From Bacteroidota bacterium (lineage in GTDB: Bacteria > Bacteroidota > Ignavibacteria > UBA10030 > UBA8401): a stretch of DNA of 43,222 nucleotides. Position 1 is the stretch's first letter. Every line of letters starts with the position of its first letter. Below the pieces are notes generated by a model. That model did not search any database and was not told the origin of the DNA. It worked only from the letters and a program-made list of their open reading frames with translations. This document shows positions 35,990 through 43,222 of the stretch, piece by piece. A program made the translations under genes and the position numbers. The stretch covers positions 1 to 43,222 of the forward strand of contig WBUG01000026.1 of assembly GCA_008933835.1 (NCBI GenBank), in the 5' to 3' direction.

Positions 35990-36820
35990 TCAGTGCACCA
36001 CGTTTCCGGCCTCGTACGAGCCGAGGACCTTGATGAAGGATGCGTGACGCCGCAGACCCCGCAAGGCGGCGGCGCACCGGGGACGATGCGGGGCCGAATC
36101 GATGTCCACGTAGAAGACGTACTCCCACGGGGAACCGACGATGGGCCGCGACTCGATCTTGAGCAGGTCGATCTCCTGTTCCGCGAACGCGGCGAGGCAC
36201 GCCGCGAGCGAACCCGGGGTGTGTGCCGTCTTGAACGCCAGCGTCGTCTTGGGACGGCGGCGCGGGACGCGTGGTTCGGCGGAGAGCACCGCGAAGCGGG
36301 TGTAGTTACGGCGGTCCGTCTCGATCCCTTTCCGCAGCACGCGCAGTCCGTAGTGGGCGGCCGCCTGGAGGCTCGCCACGGCGGCCGCATCGGTCCGGCC
36401 CTCGTCCGCCAGCATCTTGGCGGCCCCCGCCGTGTCGTAGAACTGGTGCACCTGCACTCCGGGGAGCGTGCGCAGGAAGCGGTCGCTCTGCCCGAGCGCC
36501 TGCGGATGCGAGAACACGTGCCGGACCTTCTTCAGCGGTACGCCGGGGAGCGCAAGCAGACAATGCCGGATGCGCAGCTTCAGTTCGCCCACGATGGTGA
36601 GCGGATACTCCAGCAGCAGGTCGTAGTTCTGCGCGATGCTGCCGAAGAGCGAGTTCTCCACCGGCACGATGCCGAAACGGACGCGCCGCTTCCGCACCGC
36701 GTCGAACACGTCGCGGAACTGCGCGCACGGCACGGTGACGGCGCGCGGGCCGAAGTAGGAGAGGGCCGCCTGCTCGCTGAAGGCGCCGTGCTCTCCCTGG
36801 AACGATACGCTGATGCTCAT
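35990..36820 (-). CDS. pheA: Prephenate dehydratase with ACT domain
   Basis: Converts prephenate to phenylpyruvate for phenylalanine synthesis. The 276-residue monofunctional enzyme begins SISVSFQGEHGAFSEQAA and carries IVPVENS (54-57), SHPQAL and the catalytic T174-R175-F176. The C-terminal ACT domain (about 190-265) contains ESRP (223-226), the phenylalanine-binding signature, so feedback inhibition is expected. No chorismate mutase domain is fused. It lies between a small lipoprotein gene (four-base gap) and ftsX (one-base gap). Confidence 0.94.
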   Translation of the reverse strand: MSISVSFQGEHGAFSEQAALSYFGPRAVTVPCAQFRDVFDAVRKRRVRFGIVPVENSLFGSIAQNYDLLLEYPLTIVGELKLRIRHCLLALPGVPLKKVRHVFSHPQALGQSDRFLRTLPGVQVHQFYDTAGAAKMLADEGRTDAAAVASLQAAAHYGLRVLRKGIETDRRNYTRFAVLSAEPRVPRRRPKTTLAFKTAHTPGSLAACLAAFAEQEIDLLKIESRPIVGSPWEYVFYVDIDSAPHRPRCAAALRGLRRHASFIKVLGSYEAGNVVH

Positions 36821-36824
36821 AGGC

Positions 36825-37334
36825 TCAATTGGAGGCATCGGTCCATTGGGTGATCATCCATACCTCCCCGATGGCCTGACGCTGCATGGTCAGTTTCGCA
36901 TACCCGTCCACCCGCACCACGTCGCTCGCGCTGAAGGTGACGGTCAGGTTGAAGTTCCGCAGCACGACGGCGTGCAGGCTGTCCGGCGCGACGACGGACG
37001 AGATGACGGAGTTCCACACCAGGTCCAGCCGCTGCGTGTTCTGGAACAGTCCGTGCGTGGTTCGGATGTCCTGGTCGCGTCCCCACCGGTCCACGATGCC
37101 GCCGTTGTCGTAGTCGTTGTATTCGAAGCTGAAGGACGGCGCCAGGAGCTGTCCGTAGATGGTCGAATCACGGAACGCGTACGACTGCCGGAAGTTCTGG
37201 AACACCCCTTCGATCTGCCGCTGGTCCCCGAGGATGGAGCCGCCGGACCCGTCGGACCGGTCCAGCGCCGGCGCGAACGGATTGTCGCACCCCGCCAGCA
37301 GCGCCAGCGCGAGCAAGAGCACGAGGGGTCTCAT
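36825..37334 (-). CDS. Small lipoprotein, NTF2-like fold suspected
   Basis: A 169-residue predicted lipoprotein: [16 protein letters not shown] gives a canonical lipobox with C16. The mature part starts with a flexible Asp/Ser/Gly stretch, then VFQNFRQSYAFRDSTIYGQLLAPSF. The rest is strand-rich (FNLTVTFSASDVVRVDGYAKLTMQR, VWMITQWTDAS), a pattern that fits SnoaL/NTF2-like domains. It resembles the protein encoded immediately upstream in layout, suggesting duplication. Its ATG overlaps that gene's stop by four bases (ATGA). Function unknown. Confidence 0.75.
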   Translation of the reverse strand: MRPLVLLLALALLAGCDNPFAPALDRSDGSGGSILGDQRQIEGVFQNFRQSYAFRDSTIYGQLLAPSFSFEYNDYDNGGIVDRWGRDQDIRTTHGLFQNTQRLDLVWNSVISSVVAPDSLHAVVLRNFNLTVTFSASDVVRVDGYAKLTMQRQAIGEVWMITQWTDASN

Positions 37335-37930
37335 TTGGAGAACTGTCCCTTCAGTTCGCTCCAGCCGGAGTCCTTCTTCGTTTCGTAGTCCACCCACCGG
37401 TACACCGTCCAGAGCCCGAGCGCGTTCGGCGCCATGTAGAGCTCGCTCCGGCCGGTGAACTGGTCCGTCACCCCGGGGCGGTCGTGCTGTACGGTCAGCG
37501 TGTACTCCACCGTGTGCACGGCGGAGTCGTTCTGGTACCGCACCGGCGGGGCGGGGAACGCCAGCACCATGCGCGGGGCGGAGGAGGCGTCCAGCGCGCC
37601 GACGAGCTTCCGGAAATAGTCCGTCTCCGAATCCGTGTTCCATGCCGCGAAGACCGACGGGTACCGGACGGCGGCGGACTGGTTCGGGACGAAGAGGAAG
37701 GTACGGCCGTGGAGCGCGGAGTCCGCGAAGAGCTTTTCGTACTCCGTGATGTTCTTCTGCTGGAAGGCGGACTGGAAGTTCTGCAGCAGCACCTGGTCGT
37801 CCGTGGCGAAGGGGAGCGACTGGTTGTCCGTTCCCGGCGGTTCGGGGTCGCGCGTCTCGAACAGGTCGCACCCGGCGGCGCCGAGCAGCAGGAGGAGCGT
37901 GAGACCTATGACGGCGCGGTCAGAGCGCAA
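37331..37930 (-). CDS. Small lipoprotein with TTG start, paralog of its neighbour
   Basis: A 199-residue predicted lipoprotein with lipobox GAAGC (C21). The mature part contains [23 protein letters not shown] and later strands ([22 protein letters not shown]) laid out like the next protein in the operon. No ATG or GTG lies near the signal sequence; a TTG at 37930 with GGAGG about seven bases upstream is the best start and lies inside the last 11 bases of recR. Function unknown. Confidence 0.75.
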   Translation of the reverse strand: MRSDRAVIGLTLLLLLGAAGCDLFETRDPEPPGTDNQSLPFATDDQVLLQNFQSAFQQKNITEYEKLFADSALHGRTFLFVPNQSAAVRYPSVFAAWNTDSETDYFRKLVGALDASSAPRMVLAFPAPPVRYQNDSAVHTVEYTLTVQHDRPGVTDQFTGRSELYMAPNALGLWTVYRWVDYETKKDSGWSELKGQFSK

Positions 37931-38516
37931 CGCGCCCCTCCAGCGCCCGGGTCAGCGTCGCCTCGTCCGCGAACTCGAGGTCGCCGCCGATGGGGAGGCC
38001 GCGCGCGATGCGGGTGACCTTCACGGAGAGCGGCTTGAGCAGCTTGGCGAGGTAGAGCGTGGTCGTCTCCCCCTCGACGTTCGGATTGAGCGCGAGGATG
38101 ACCTCATCGATCTCGCCGGCGAGGCGGTTCAGCAGTTCCTTCACTTTCAGGTCCTCAGGACCGACGCCGTCCAGCGGCGAGAGCGCGCCGCCGAGCACAT
38201 GGTAGAGCCCGTTGAACTCGTGCGTCTTCTCCAGCGCGATGACGTCGTTCGGCTCCTCCACCACGCAGATGATGCGGCGGTTCCGTTTGGGACCGGCGCA
38301 GATGGCGCACGGATCGTTCTCGGTGATGTTGGAGCAGACGGAACAGTACCGCACCTTCTCCTTCACGTCCACCAGCGCCTGGGCGAACGCCCGCACCTCG
38401 TCCGTCGGCATCTTGAGCACGTACAGCGCCAGGCGCTGGGCGGTCTTGCGGCCGATGCCGGGAAGACGGGAGAACTCTTCGGTGAGCTGCTGGATGGTTT
38501 CCGAGGTGTAGAGCAT
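37920..38516 (-). CDS. recR: Recombination mediator RecR
   Basis: Part of the RecFOR pathway that loads RecA at gaps. The 198 residues contain the helix-hairpin-helix [18 protein letters not shown], a C4 zinc finger (C58, C61, C70, C73), a Toprim domain from about 82 ([13 protein letters not shown]) and the C-terminal [22 protein letters not shown]-type Walker-like segment. ATG 38516 gives the standard family length. It is 47 bases after gmhA and overlaps the lipoprotein gene by 11 bases. Confidence 0.96.
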   Translation of the reverse strand: MLYTSETIQQLTEEFSRLPGIGRKTAQRLALYVLKMPTDEVRAFAQALVDVKEKVRYCSVCSNITENDPCAICAGPKRNRRIICVVEEPNDVIALEKTHEFNGLYHVLGGALSPLDGVGPEDLKVKELLNRLAGEIDEVILALNPNVEGETTTLYLAKLLKPLSVKVTRIARGLPIGGDLEFADEATLTRALEGRVAL

Positions 38517-38563
38517 GGGTCCGGTTCGTTCGGTTCGTACGGGATGAGGGAGCGTGCGGCCGG

Positions 38564-39169
38564 TCAGCCGAACATCTCCTGCTCGACCTGCTGGAAGATG
38601 ATGTGGCCGATGGTGATGTGTCCCTCCTGGATGCGCTGCGTGTCGGTGGAGGGAACGACGATGGCGACGTCGCACAGCTCCTTCGCGGCACCGCCGTCCC
38701 GGCCGAGGAATCCCACGGTGGTGATGCCCGCCGCGCGGGCGGTCCGGAAGGCGTTGTTGACGCTCTCGGAGTTCCCGCTGGTGGAGATGCCGATGAGCAG
38801 GTCGCCCGGACGGCCGAGCGCCTCGACGGAGCGGGCGAAGACGTTGTCGTAGCCGATGTCGTTGGCCCCGGCGGTCAGGTTCGAGGCGTCCGTGGTGAGC
38901 GCGATGGCCGGCAGGCCGGGGCGCTTGATGGCGGGGCTCAGACGGATGACGAACTCGGTGGCGAGGTGCTGCGCGTCCGCCGCGCTGCCGCCGTTGCCGC
39001 AGAGCATCACCTTCCCCTTGCCGTTGAAGGTGCGGATGATGAAGTCCACCGCCTTCGAGATGTCGGCGGTGCACTGTTCGGCGATGCGGAGCTTCGTCTC
39101 GGCGCTCGCCTTGAGCGAATCCTGGATGAACGACTGCCGGTACACGAGGGTGAGCGGTGAATGGGCCAT
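38564..39169 (-). CDS. gmhA: SIS-domain phosphoheptose isomerase, GmhA-like
   Basis: Predicted D-sedoheptulose-7-phosphate isomerase for the heptose of lipopolysaccharide inner core. The 201 residues match Gmh[58 protein letters not shown] and [20 protein letters not shown], with the conserved active-site glutamate and histidine in the last motif. DiaA-like DNA-replication proteins share the fold, but the full catalytic motifs favour the enzyme. No other heptose gene is in the window. Confidence 0.88.
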   Translation of the reverse strand: MAHSPLTLVYRQSFIQDSLKASAETKLRIAEQCTADISKAVDFIIRTFNGKGKVMLCGNGGSAADAQHLATEFVIRLSPAIKRPGLPAIALTTDASNLTAGANDIGYDNVFARSVEALGRPGDLLIGISTSGNSESVNNAFRTARAAGITTVGFLGRDGGAAKELCDVAIVVPSTDTQRIQEGHITIGHIIFQQVEQEMFG

Positions 39170-39202
39170 GGGTCCTTCGGATGATTGGTGACGGCGCCGG
39201 GG

Positions 39203-39946
39203 TCAGCGCGTATGGATGGCCGCGGCGAACTCCTTCATGAGGGAGGCCGAGCCGTCCTTCTCGAACACGGTACCGGTGACGATGAACCGCGCTCCCGCGC
39301 GGACCTTCCGGTGCGCCTCCTCCGGCGTGCGGATGCCGCCGCCGACGATGGCGGGGACCGAGCAGTATTTCGCCACCGCGCCGATCATCTCGTCGGGCAC
39401 GGACTGCTCCGCGCCGCTACCCGCCTCGAGGTAGAGGAGCTTGAAGCCGAGGATCTCCGCCGCCAGCGCGTGCGCCAGCGCGATGTCCGGCTTGTGCCGG
39501 GGGAGCGGACGGGTGTTGCTCATGAACTCCGCCGAGGTGGTCCGGCCGGACTCCACGAGCAGGTACGCCGTGGAGATGGCCTCCAGCCCCATCTTCTTCA
39601 CCACCGGCGCCGCGAGCACCTGCTGACCGATGATGTGCTCCGGATTGCGGCCGCTCAGGATGGAGAGGAAGAGGAGCGCGTCCGCCTTCGGCGAGATCTG
39701 CATGAGGCCGCCGGGGAAGATGACGACGGGGAGCGTCGTGTTCGCCTTCATCGTTTCGATGCAGCGGTGGAACGAATCGTCCGTGATGAGGCTGCCGCCG
39801 ACGAGGAACGCGTCCGCCCCCGCTTCGGCCGCCTGCTGCGTGAACGCCGGGAGCTGCTCCGGCGCGATCTTGTCCGGGTCGACCAGGACAAGGTAGGAGG
39901 CGCCGCGCTTCGCGGCGCCGTCGAGGAGCTGTTGGTGGATGGACAT
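39203..39946 (-). CDS. Geranylgeranylglyceryl phosphate synthase-like (PcrB family)
   Basis: A 247-residue TIM-barrel prenyltransferase of the GGGPS/PcrB family. Such enzymes join a polyprenyl diphosphate to sn-glycerol-1-phosphate, forming an ether lipid. LVDPDK near the N-terminus, [16 protein letters not shown] and [11 protein letters not shown] are the substrate- and phosphate-binding loops. Bacteroidota members belong to the group II branch; the chain length used here is not predictable by eye. Its start codon shares one base with the alaS stop. It is the third gene in the clpS-alaS operon. Confidence 0.9.
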   Translation of the reverse strand: MSIHQQLLDGAAKRGASYLVLVDPDKIAPEQLPAFTQQAAEAGADAFLVGGSLITDDSFHRCIETMKANTTLPVVIFPGGLMQISPKADALLFLSILSGRNPEHIIGQQVLAAPVVKKMGLEAISTAYLLVESGRTTSAEFMSNTRPLPRHKPDIALAHALAAEILGFKLLYLEAGSGAEQSVPDEMIGAVAKYCSVPAIVGGGIRTPEEAHRKVRAGARFIVTGTVFEKDGSASLMKEFAAAIHTR

Positions 39947-42765
39947 CAGACCGCCATGGTTTTAATGAGGTCGGGGAACGCGCGCACCGCGTCGCCCATC
40001 TTCGCCGTGTCGCGTCCCCCGGCCGTGGCGAGGTGCGGTTTCCCGCCGCCGCCGCCGTTGAGGGACTTCGCCACCGCGCCGACGATGCGGCCCGCCTGGA
40101 GGTTCTTCGATGCGATGAGGTCGTCCGTCACCACGCAGACGAGCGCCGCCTTGTCGTCGATGACCGCGGCGAGCAGTCCGACGCCGCTGCGGAGCTTGCT
40201 CCGGAGCGCGTCGCCGAGGGACTTGAGCGCCTCCATGTCCGCCGCCGGAACGACGGCGCTGACCACGGTGAAGCCGTTCACCGGCGCACCGTCCTTCACC
40301 AGGGCGTCGAGGTCGCCGCTCGCGGACTGCAGGGCGGCCTTCGCCTTCTCCTTCTCGGCGAGTCGCTTCTTCTCCGCCAGTTCGAGGATGTACGACTCCA
40401 GTGCCTGGAACCGCGCGAGCTGGTCCGCGAACTGCCGTTTCATCTCGCCCATGGTGACCGATGCCGGGAGGTCCGGGATGTCCTCGTACTTCCGCAGCTT
40501 CGTGTCGAGCCCGAGCGCTTCCTCGTTCGTGAACGGGGAGGCGGCGCCGAGCTCGGCGTGCATCGCCTGCACGGCGTCGATGAGGTCGTACGCGTGCTCC
40601 ACCCGTTCCCGGTACGTCTTGTTCTGCAGCGACAGGTACTCGAGCGCGCCGCCGTGCGTGAGCGCCTCGATGCGGCGGACGCCGCTGGCGCTGCTCCCTT
40701 CGGTGCGCACCTTGAAGTAGCCGATCTCCGCGGTGGTCGAGACGTGCGTGCCGCCGCAGAACTCCTTGCTGAACTCGCCGAACTGCACCACGTTCACCCG
40801 GTCGCCGTACTTATCGCCGAAGAACATGAGCGCCCCCATCTTCTTCGCCTCGTCGAAGGGGATGTTCCGGTGGTGCTGCAGCGCGATGTTCTCGGTGATG
40901 CGTTCGTTCACGATGGCCTCGACCGCCTGCAGCTCCGCGTCGCTCACCTTCGCGAAGTGGGCGAAGTCGAAGCGGAGATGCTCCCGCGCCACGAGCGAGC
41001 CCGCCTGGTGCACGTGCGCGCCGAGCACCTGACGGAGCGCGGCATGCATCAGGTGCGTGGCGGTATGGTTGCGCATGATGGCGGTGCGCCGCGCCGCGTC
41101 CACCCGGGCGGTGACCGCCGCTCCGCCGGCGGCGGGAGGGACGTCCGAGCCGAGGATATGCACATGCACCCGGCCGCTCTTCTGCGTATCGAGCACCGGA
41201 TAGGCGGTACCGTTGATGATGAGCTCTCCGGAATCGCCCTGCTGTCCGCCGGATTCGGCGTAGAAGGGGGTGGAGGCGAGGACGACCAGGTTCCGTTCCG
41301 CCGCGAGCAGCGGTGCGGCGGCTTCGGTCATGTCATATCCGACGAAGGAGAACCCCTTCTCGTACGCGTCGGTGCCGAACTGGCGAGCGTTCTCCTTGCT
41401 CTGCAGGGCGATCCGCTCCTGCTCGCTCACGTCCGTGCCGCCGTGCAGCTTCGATTCGCGGGAACGTTCGCGCTGCTCCTCCATCAGCTTCGAGAAGGTG
41501 GCGGCATCGACGGTGAGCCCCTTCTCGGTGCAGAGCAGCTGCGTCAGGTCGAGCGGGAAGCCGAACGTGTCGTACAGCTTGAAGGCGACCTCGCCCGGGA
41601 AGACCTTGGACTGCTTCAAGCCGGAGACGGACTGCTCGAAGATCTCCAGGCCTCGGTCGAGCGTCTGGTTGAAGCTCTCCTCCTCGCTCTTGATGACCCG
41701 TTCGATGTGCGCCTGGTGCTGCACGATCTCGGGGAACACGTCCCCCATCGTGTCCACAAGCGTCTGCACCAGCCGGTACTGGAACGGCTCGCGCAGGTCC
41801 AGTTTGCGTCCCCACCGCGCGGCGCGGCGGAGGATGCGGCGCAGCACGTACCCGCGCCCCTCGTTGGAGGGGATGGCGCCGTCCCCCACGGCGAACGTCA
41901 GCGCGCGGATGTGGTCCGCGACGACGCGCATCGCCACGTCCGTGTCGGTGTGCGACGCCTTGTACTCCTTGCCGGAGACGGCGGAGATGGCGCCGATGAG
42001 CGGCGTGAAGACGTCCGAATCGTAGTTGGAGGGGAACTTGCGGAAGCCGCTTTTCATCGATTCCATCACCGCGCACACCCGCTCGAAGCCCATGCCGGTG
42101 TCGACGTGCTTCGCGGGGAGCTCCTTCAGCGAACCGTCCGCCTCACGGTTGTACTGGATGAAGACGAGGTTCCAGATCTCGATGAGCTCCGGCGAGCCGG
42201 CGTTCACCAGGGCCGCCGGGGCGTCGCCGCGCTGCGTCAGGTCGATGTGGATCTCGGAGCAGGGACCGCACGGTCCGGTGTCCCCCATCTCCCAGAAGTT
42301 CTCCTTCTCGCCGAAGCGGAGCACGCGCGACGGGTCGATGAAACGCTCCCAGAGCTTGGCCGCCTCGTCATCGGTCTTATAGACCGTCACCCAGAGCCGC
42401 TCCTTCGGCATCTTCCACACCTCCGTCAGCAGCTCCCACGCCCACTCGATGGCCTCCTTCTTATAGTAGTCGCCGAAGGACCAGTTGCCGAGCATCTCGA
42501 AGAGGGTGTGGTGGTACGTGTCGCGTCCCACTTCCTCCAGATCGTTGTGCTTGCCGCTCACGCGGATGCACTTCTGCGTATCGGCGGCGCGGGTGTAGTC
42601 CCGCTTGCCGGTGCCGAGGAAGATCTCCTTGAACTGGTTCATCCCCGCGTTGGTGAAGAGGAGCGTCGGGTCGCCGTGGGGGATGACCGGAGCGCTGGGA
42701 ACGATGGTATGCTGCTTCGAACGGAAAAAGTCGAGGAACGACTGCCGGATCTCGCGTGATGTCAT
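39946..42765 (-). CDS. alaS: Alanyl-tRNA synthetase
   Basis: Charges tRNA-Ala and edits mischarged Ser or Gly. The 939-residue protein is somewhat longer than E. coli AlaRS (876). The class II aminoacylation core is at the N-terminus (SAPVIPHGDPTLLFTNAGMNQFK, YHHTLFEMLGNWSFGDYY). The editing domain has the zinc site HTATH and CGGTH motifs (HTATHLMHA, EFCGGTHV). The C-Ala region includes a coiled coil (about 760-810) and ends with GGGGGKPHLATAGG. It lies 24 bases after clpS. Confidence 0.97.
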   Translation of the reverse strand: MTSREIRQSFLDFFRSKQHTIVPSAPVIPHGDPTLLFTNAGMNQFKEIFLGTGKRDYTRAADTQKCIRVSGKHNDLEEVGRDTYHHTLFEMLGNWSFGDYYKKEAIEWAWELLTEVWKMPKERLWVTVYKTDDEAAKLWERFIDPSRVLRFGEKENFWEMGDTGPCGPCSEIHIDLTQRGDAPAALVNAGSPELIEIWNLVFIQYNREADGSLKELPAKHVDTGMGFERVCAVMESMKSGFRKFPSNYDSDVFTPLIGAISAVSGKEYKASHTDTDVAMRVVADHIRALTFAVGDGAIPSNEGRGYVLRRILRRAARWGRKLDLREPFQYRLVQTLVDTMGDVFPEIVQHQAHIERVIKSEEESFNQTLDRGLEIFEQSVSGLKQSKVFPGEVAFKLYDTFGFPLDLTQLLCTEKGLTVDAATFSKLMEEQRERSRESKLHGGTDVSEQERIALQSKENARQFGTDAYEKGFSFVGYDMTEAAAPLLAAERNLVVLASTPFYAESGGQQGDSGELIINGTAYPVLDTQKSGRVHVHILGSDVPPAAGGAAVTARVDAARRTAIMRNHTATHLMHAALRQVLGAHVHQAGSLVAREHLRFDFAHFAKVSDAELQAVEAIVNERITENIALQHHRNIPFDEAKKMGALMFFGDKYGDRVNVVQFGEFSKEFCGGTHVSTTAEIGYFKVRTEGSSASGVRRIEALTHGGALEYLSLQNKTYRERVEHAYDLIDAVQAMHAELGAASPFTNEEALGLDTKLRKYEDIPDLPASVTMGEMKRQFADQLARFQALESYILELAEKKRLAEKEKAKAALQSASGDLDALVKDGAPVNGFTVVSAVVPAADMEALKSLGDALRSKLRSGVGLLAAVIDDKAALVCVVTDDLIASKNLQAGRIVGAVAKSLNGGGGGKPHLATAGGRDTAKMGDAVRAFPDLIKTMAV

Positions 42766-42789
42766 GGTGCTGAATGTGGTCCCTTCTGC

Positions 42790-43071
42790 CTAGACTTCGA
42801 TGTGGGTCATGAGTTCGATCTCCTCCAGAACGCCGGTCACCTGCAGGCATTTCACGATGTCGCCGGTGAAGACGACCGCTTTGCCGGTGTGGTGCACCTC
42901 CCAGGTCAGCCCTTCGGCCGTGGCCTGGTCGCACCCCGTCGCCTTGATGATCTGTCCGATCACCTCCTCGAAGGTGTGCACTTCGTCGTTGAACAGGATG
43001 GCCTTGGCCGGGGTCTGGATGGTGACCTCGTCAAGGACCTCTTCTTCGCTCTGTGTCTGGTGGTCCGCCAT
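42790..43071 (-). CDS. clpS: ATP-dependent Clp protease adaptor ClpS
   Basis: A 93-residue adaptor that delivers N-degron substrates to ClpAP or ClpCP. NDEVHTFEEVIGQIIKATG and the following VHHTGKAVVFTGD match the substrate-binding core of ClpS, with an unstructured acidic N-terminus of about 20 residues. It is the first gene of the minus-strand operon running to ftsX. clpA is not in the window. Confidence 0.92.
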   Translation of the reverse strand: MADHQTQSEEEVLDEVTIQTPAKAILFNDEVHTFEEVIGQIIKATGCDQATAEGLTWEVHHTGKAVVFTGDIVKCLQVTGVLEEIELMTHIEV

Positions 43072-43090
43072 GGTTTTTCGGAATTATCAA

Positions 43091-43122
43091 CTAAAATACG
43101 CAAAATGGGAGAGGGGTGCAAA
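43091..43122 (-). promoter_or_regulatory. Putative clpS operon promoter
   Basis: On the minus strand TTTG (43122-43119), a 20-base spacer and TATTTTAG (43098-43091) match the Bacteroidota -33/-7 layout about 20 bases upstream of the clpS ATG. This is the best-looking promoter in the window. Confidence 0.6.
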
Positions 43123-43133
43123 TTGCTCTTTTC

Positions 43134-43166
43134 TTGCAGTGCTGAGGAGTTCTTCATATATTTTAG
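43134..43166 (+). promoter_or_regulatory. Putative divergent promoter at right edge
   Basis: TTG (43134-43136), 20 bases, then TATATTTTAG (43157-43166) point away from clpS towards the right edge. Confidence 0.5.
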
Positions 43167-43210
43167 ACGATAAATCGGAATGATTACTCCATTTTTGAAA
43201 GAGTGAAGCC

Positions 43211-43222
43211 ATGACATTCGAC
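43211..43222 (+). CDS. Possible start of a truncated gene
   Basis: ATG at 43211 opens MTFD and runs off the window. It lies 44 bases downstream of a promoter-like pair and after a GAAAGAG run that could be a weak ribosome binding site. Only four codons are visible, so nothing can be said of its product. Confidence 0.3.

Noticed and set aside
38564-39169. DiaA-like replication initiator factor instead of GmhA
   Set aside because: The complete GmhA active-site motifs, including the QEGHITIGH segment, favour the isomerase.

Overview
The window is a compact, high-GC chromosomal segment from a Gram-negative bacterium of the Bacteroidota/Chlorobiota (FCB) group. An Ignavibacteria- or Kapabacteria-like lineage fits best. 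This rests on four points: a C-terminal type IX secretion (T9SS) sorting domain of the NYPNPFNP...GVYYYRL type on a 1602-residue surface protein; a cytochrome b558-type sdhCAB operon; a bacterial geranylgeranylglyceryl-phosphate-synthase-like gene; and recurring promoter-like pairs TTG-N19 to 21-TAnnTTT. Many genes also have clear AAGGAG-type ribosome binding sites, which is unlike typical Bacteroidia. The lineage is inferred; no rRNA gene is present.

Layout. (1) 1-490 holds an imperfect pyrimidine-rich tandem repeat (period about 134-141 bp) and a promoter-like pair, then dnaG and a DUF3095 protein. (2) Icd and a HIT protein lie on the minus strand, ending at a hairpin that faces the DUF3095 gene. 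(3) 5.5-11.5 kb (+) is an envelope block: a TPR lipoprotein with an OmlA/SmpA-like insert, a DUF3467 protein, a lipoprotein with internal duplications and a DUF5723-like barrel protein. (4) 11.6-17.6 kb (-) holds DUF3109 followed by rpoN, then glmM, a family-10-like glycoside hydrolase and dprA. (5) 17.7-31.4 kb (+) holds a CxxCH protein, then a tight series of a TPR/CsgG-like lipoprotein, a giant T9SS cargo, a beta-barrel protein, a second CsgG-like protein, a CsgG-like/transglutaminase/TPR fusion, and a CHASE2 adenylate cyclase. (6) sdhC-sdhA-sdhB with a terminator. (7) A nine-gene minus-strand run: clpS, alaS, GGGP synthase-like, gmhA-like, recR, two small lipoproteins, pheA and ftsX. A divergent gene may begin at the right edge.

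Most genes are housekeeping: replication and recombination (dnaG, recR, dprA), TCA and respiration (icd, sdhCAB), translation and proteolysis (alaS, clpS), envelope precursors (glmM, gmhA-like, GGGPS-like), division (ftsX), aromatic amino acids (pheA) and sigma-54 (rpoN). The best candidate for an undescribed system is 18.4-29.2 kb. There, two clearly paralogous CsgG-like proteins and a third, more distant CsgG-like domain fused to a transglutaminase-like protein surround a very large T9SS-sorted protein and an outer-membrane barrel. I infer a surface assembly or display module. No mobile elements, CRISPR arrays, tRNA or rRNA genes were recognised.
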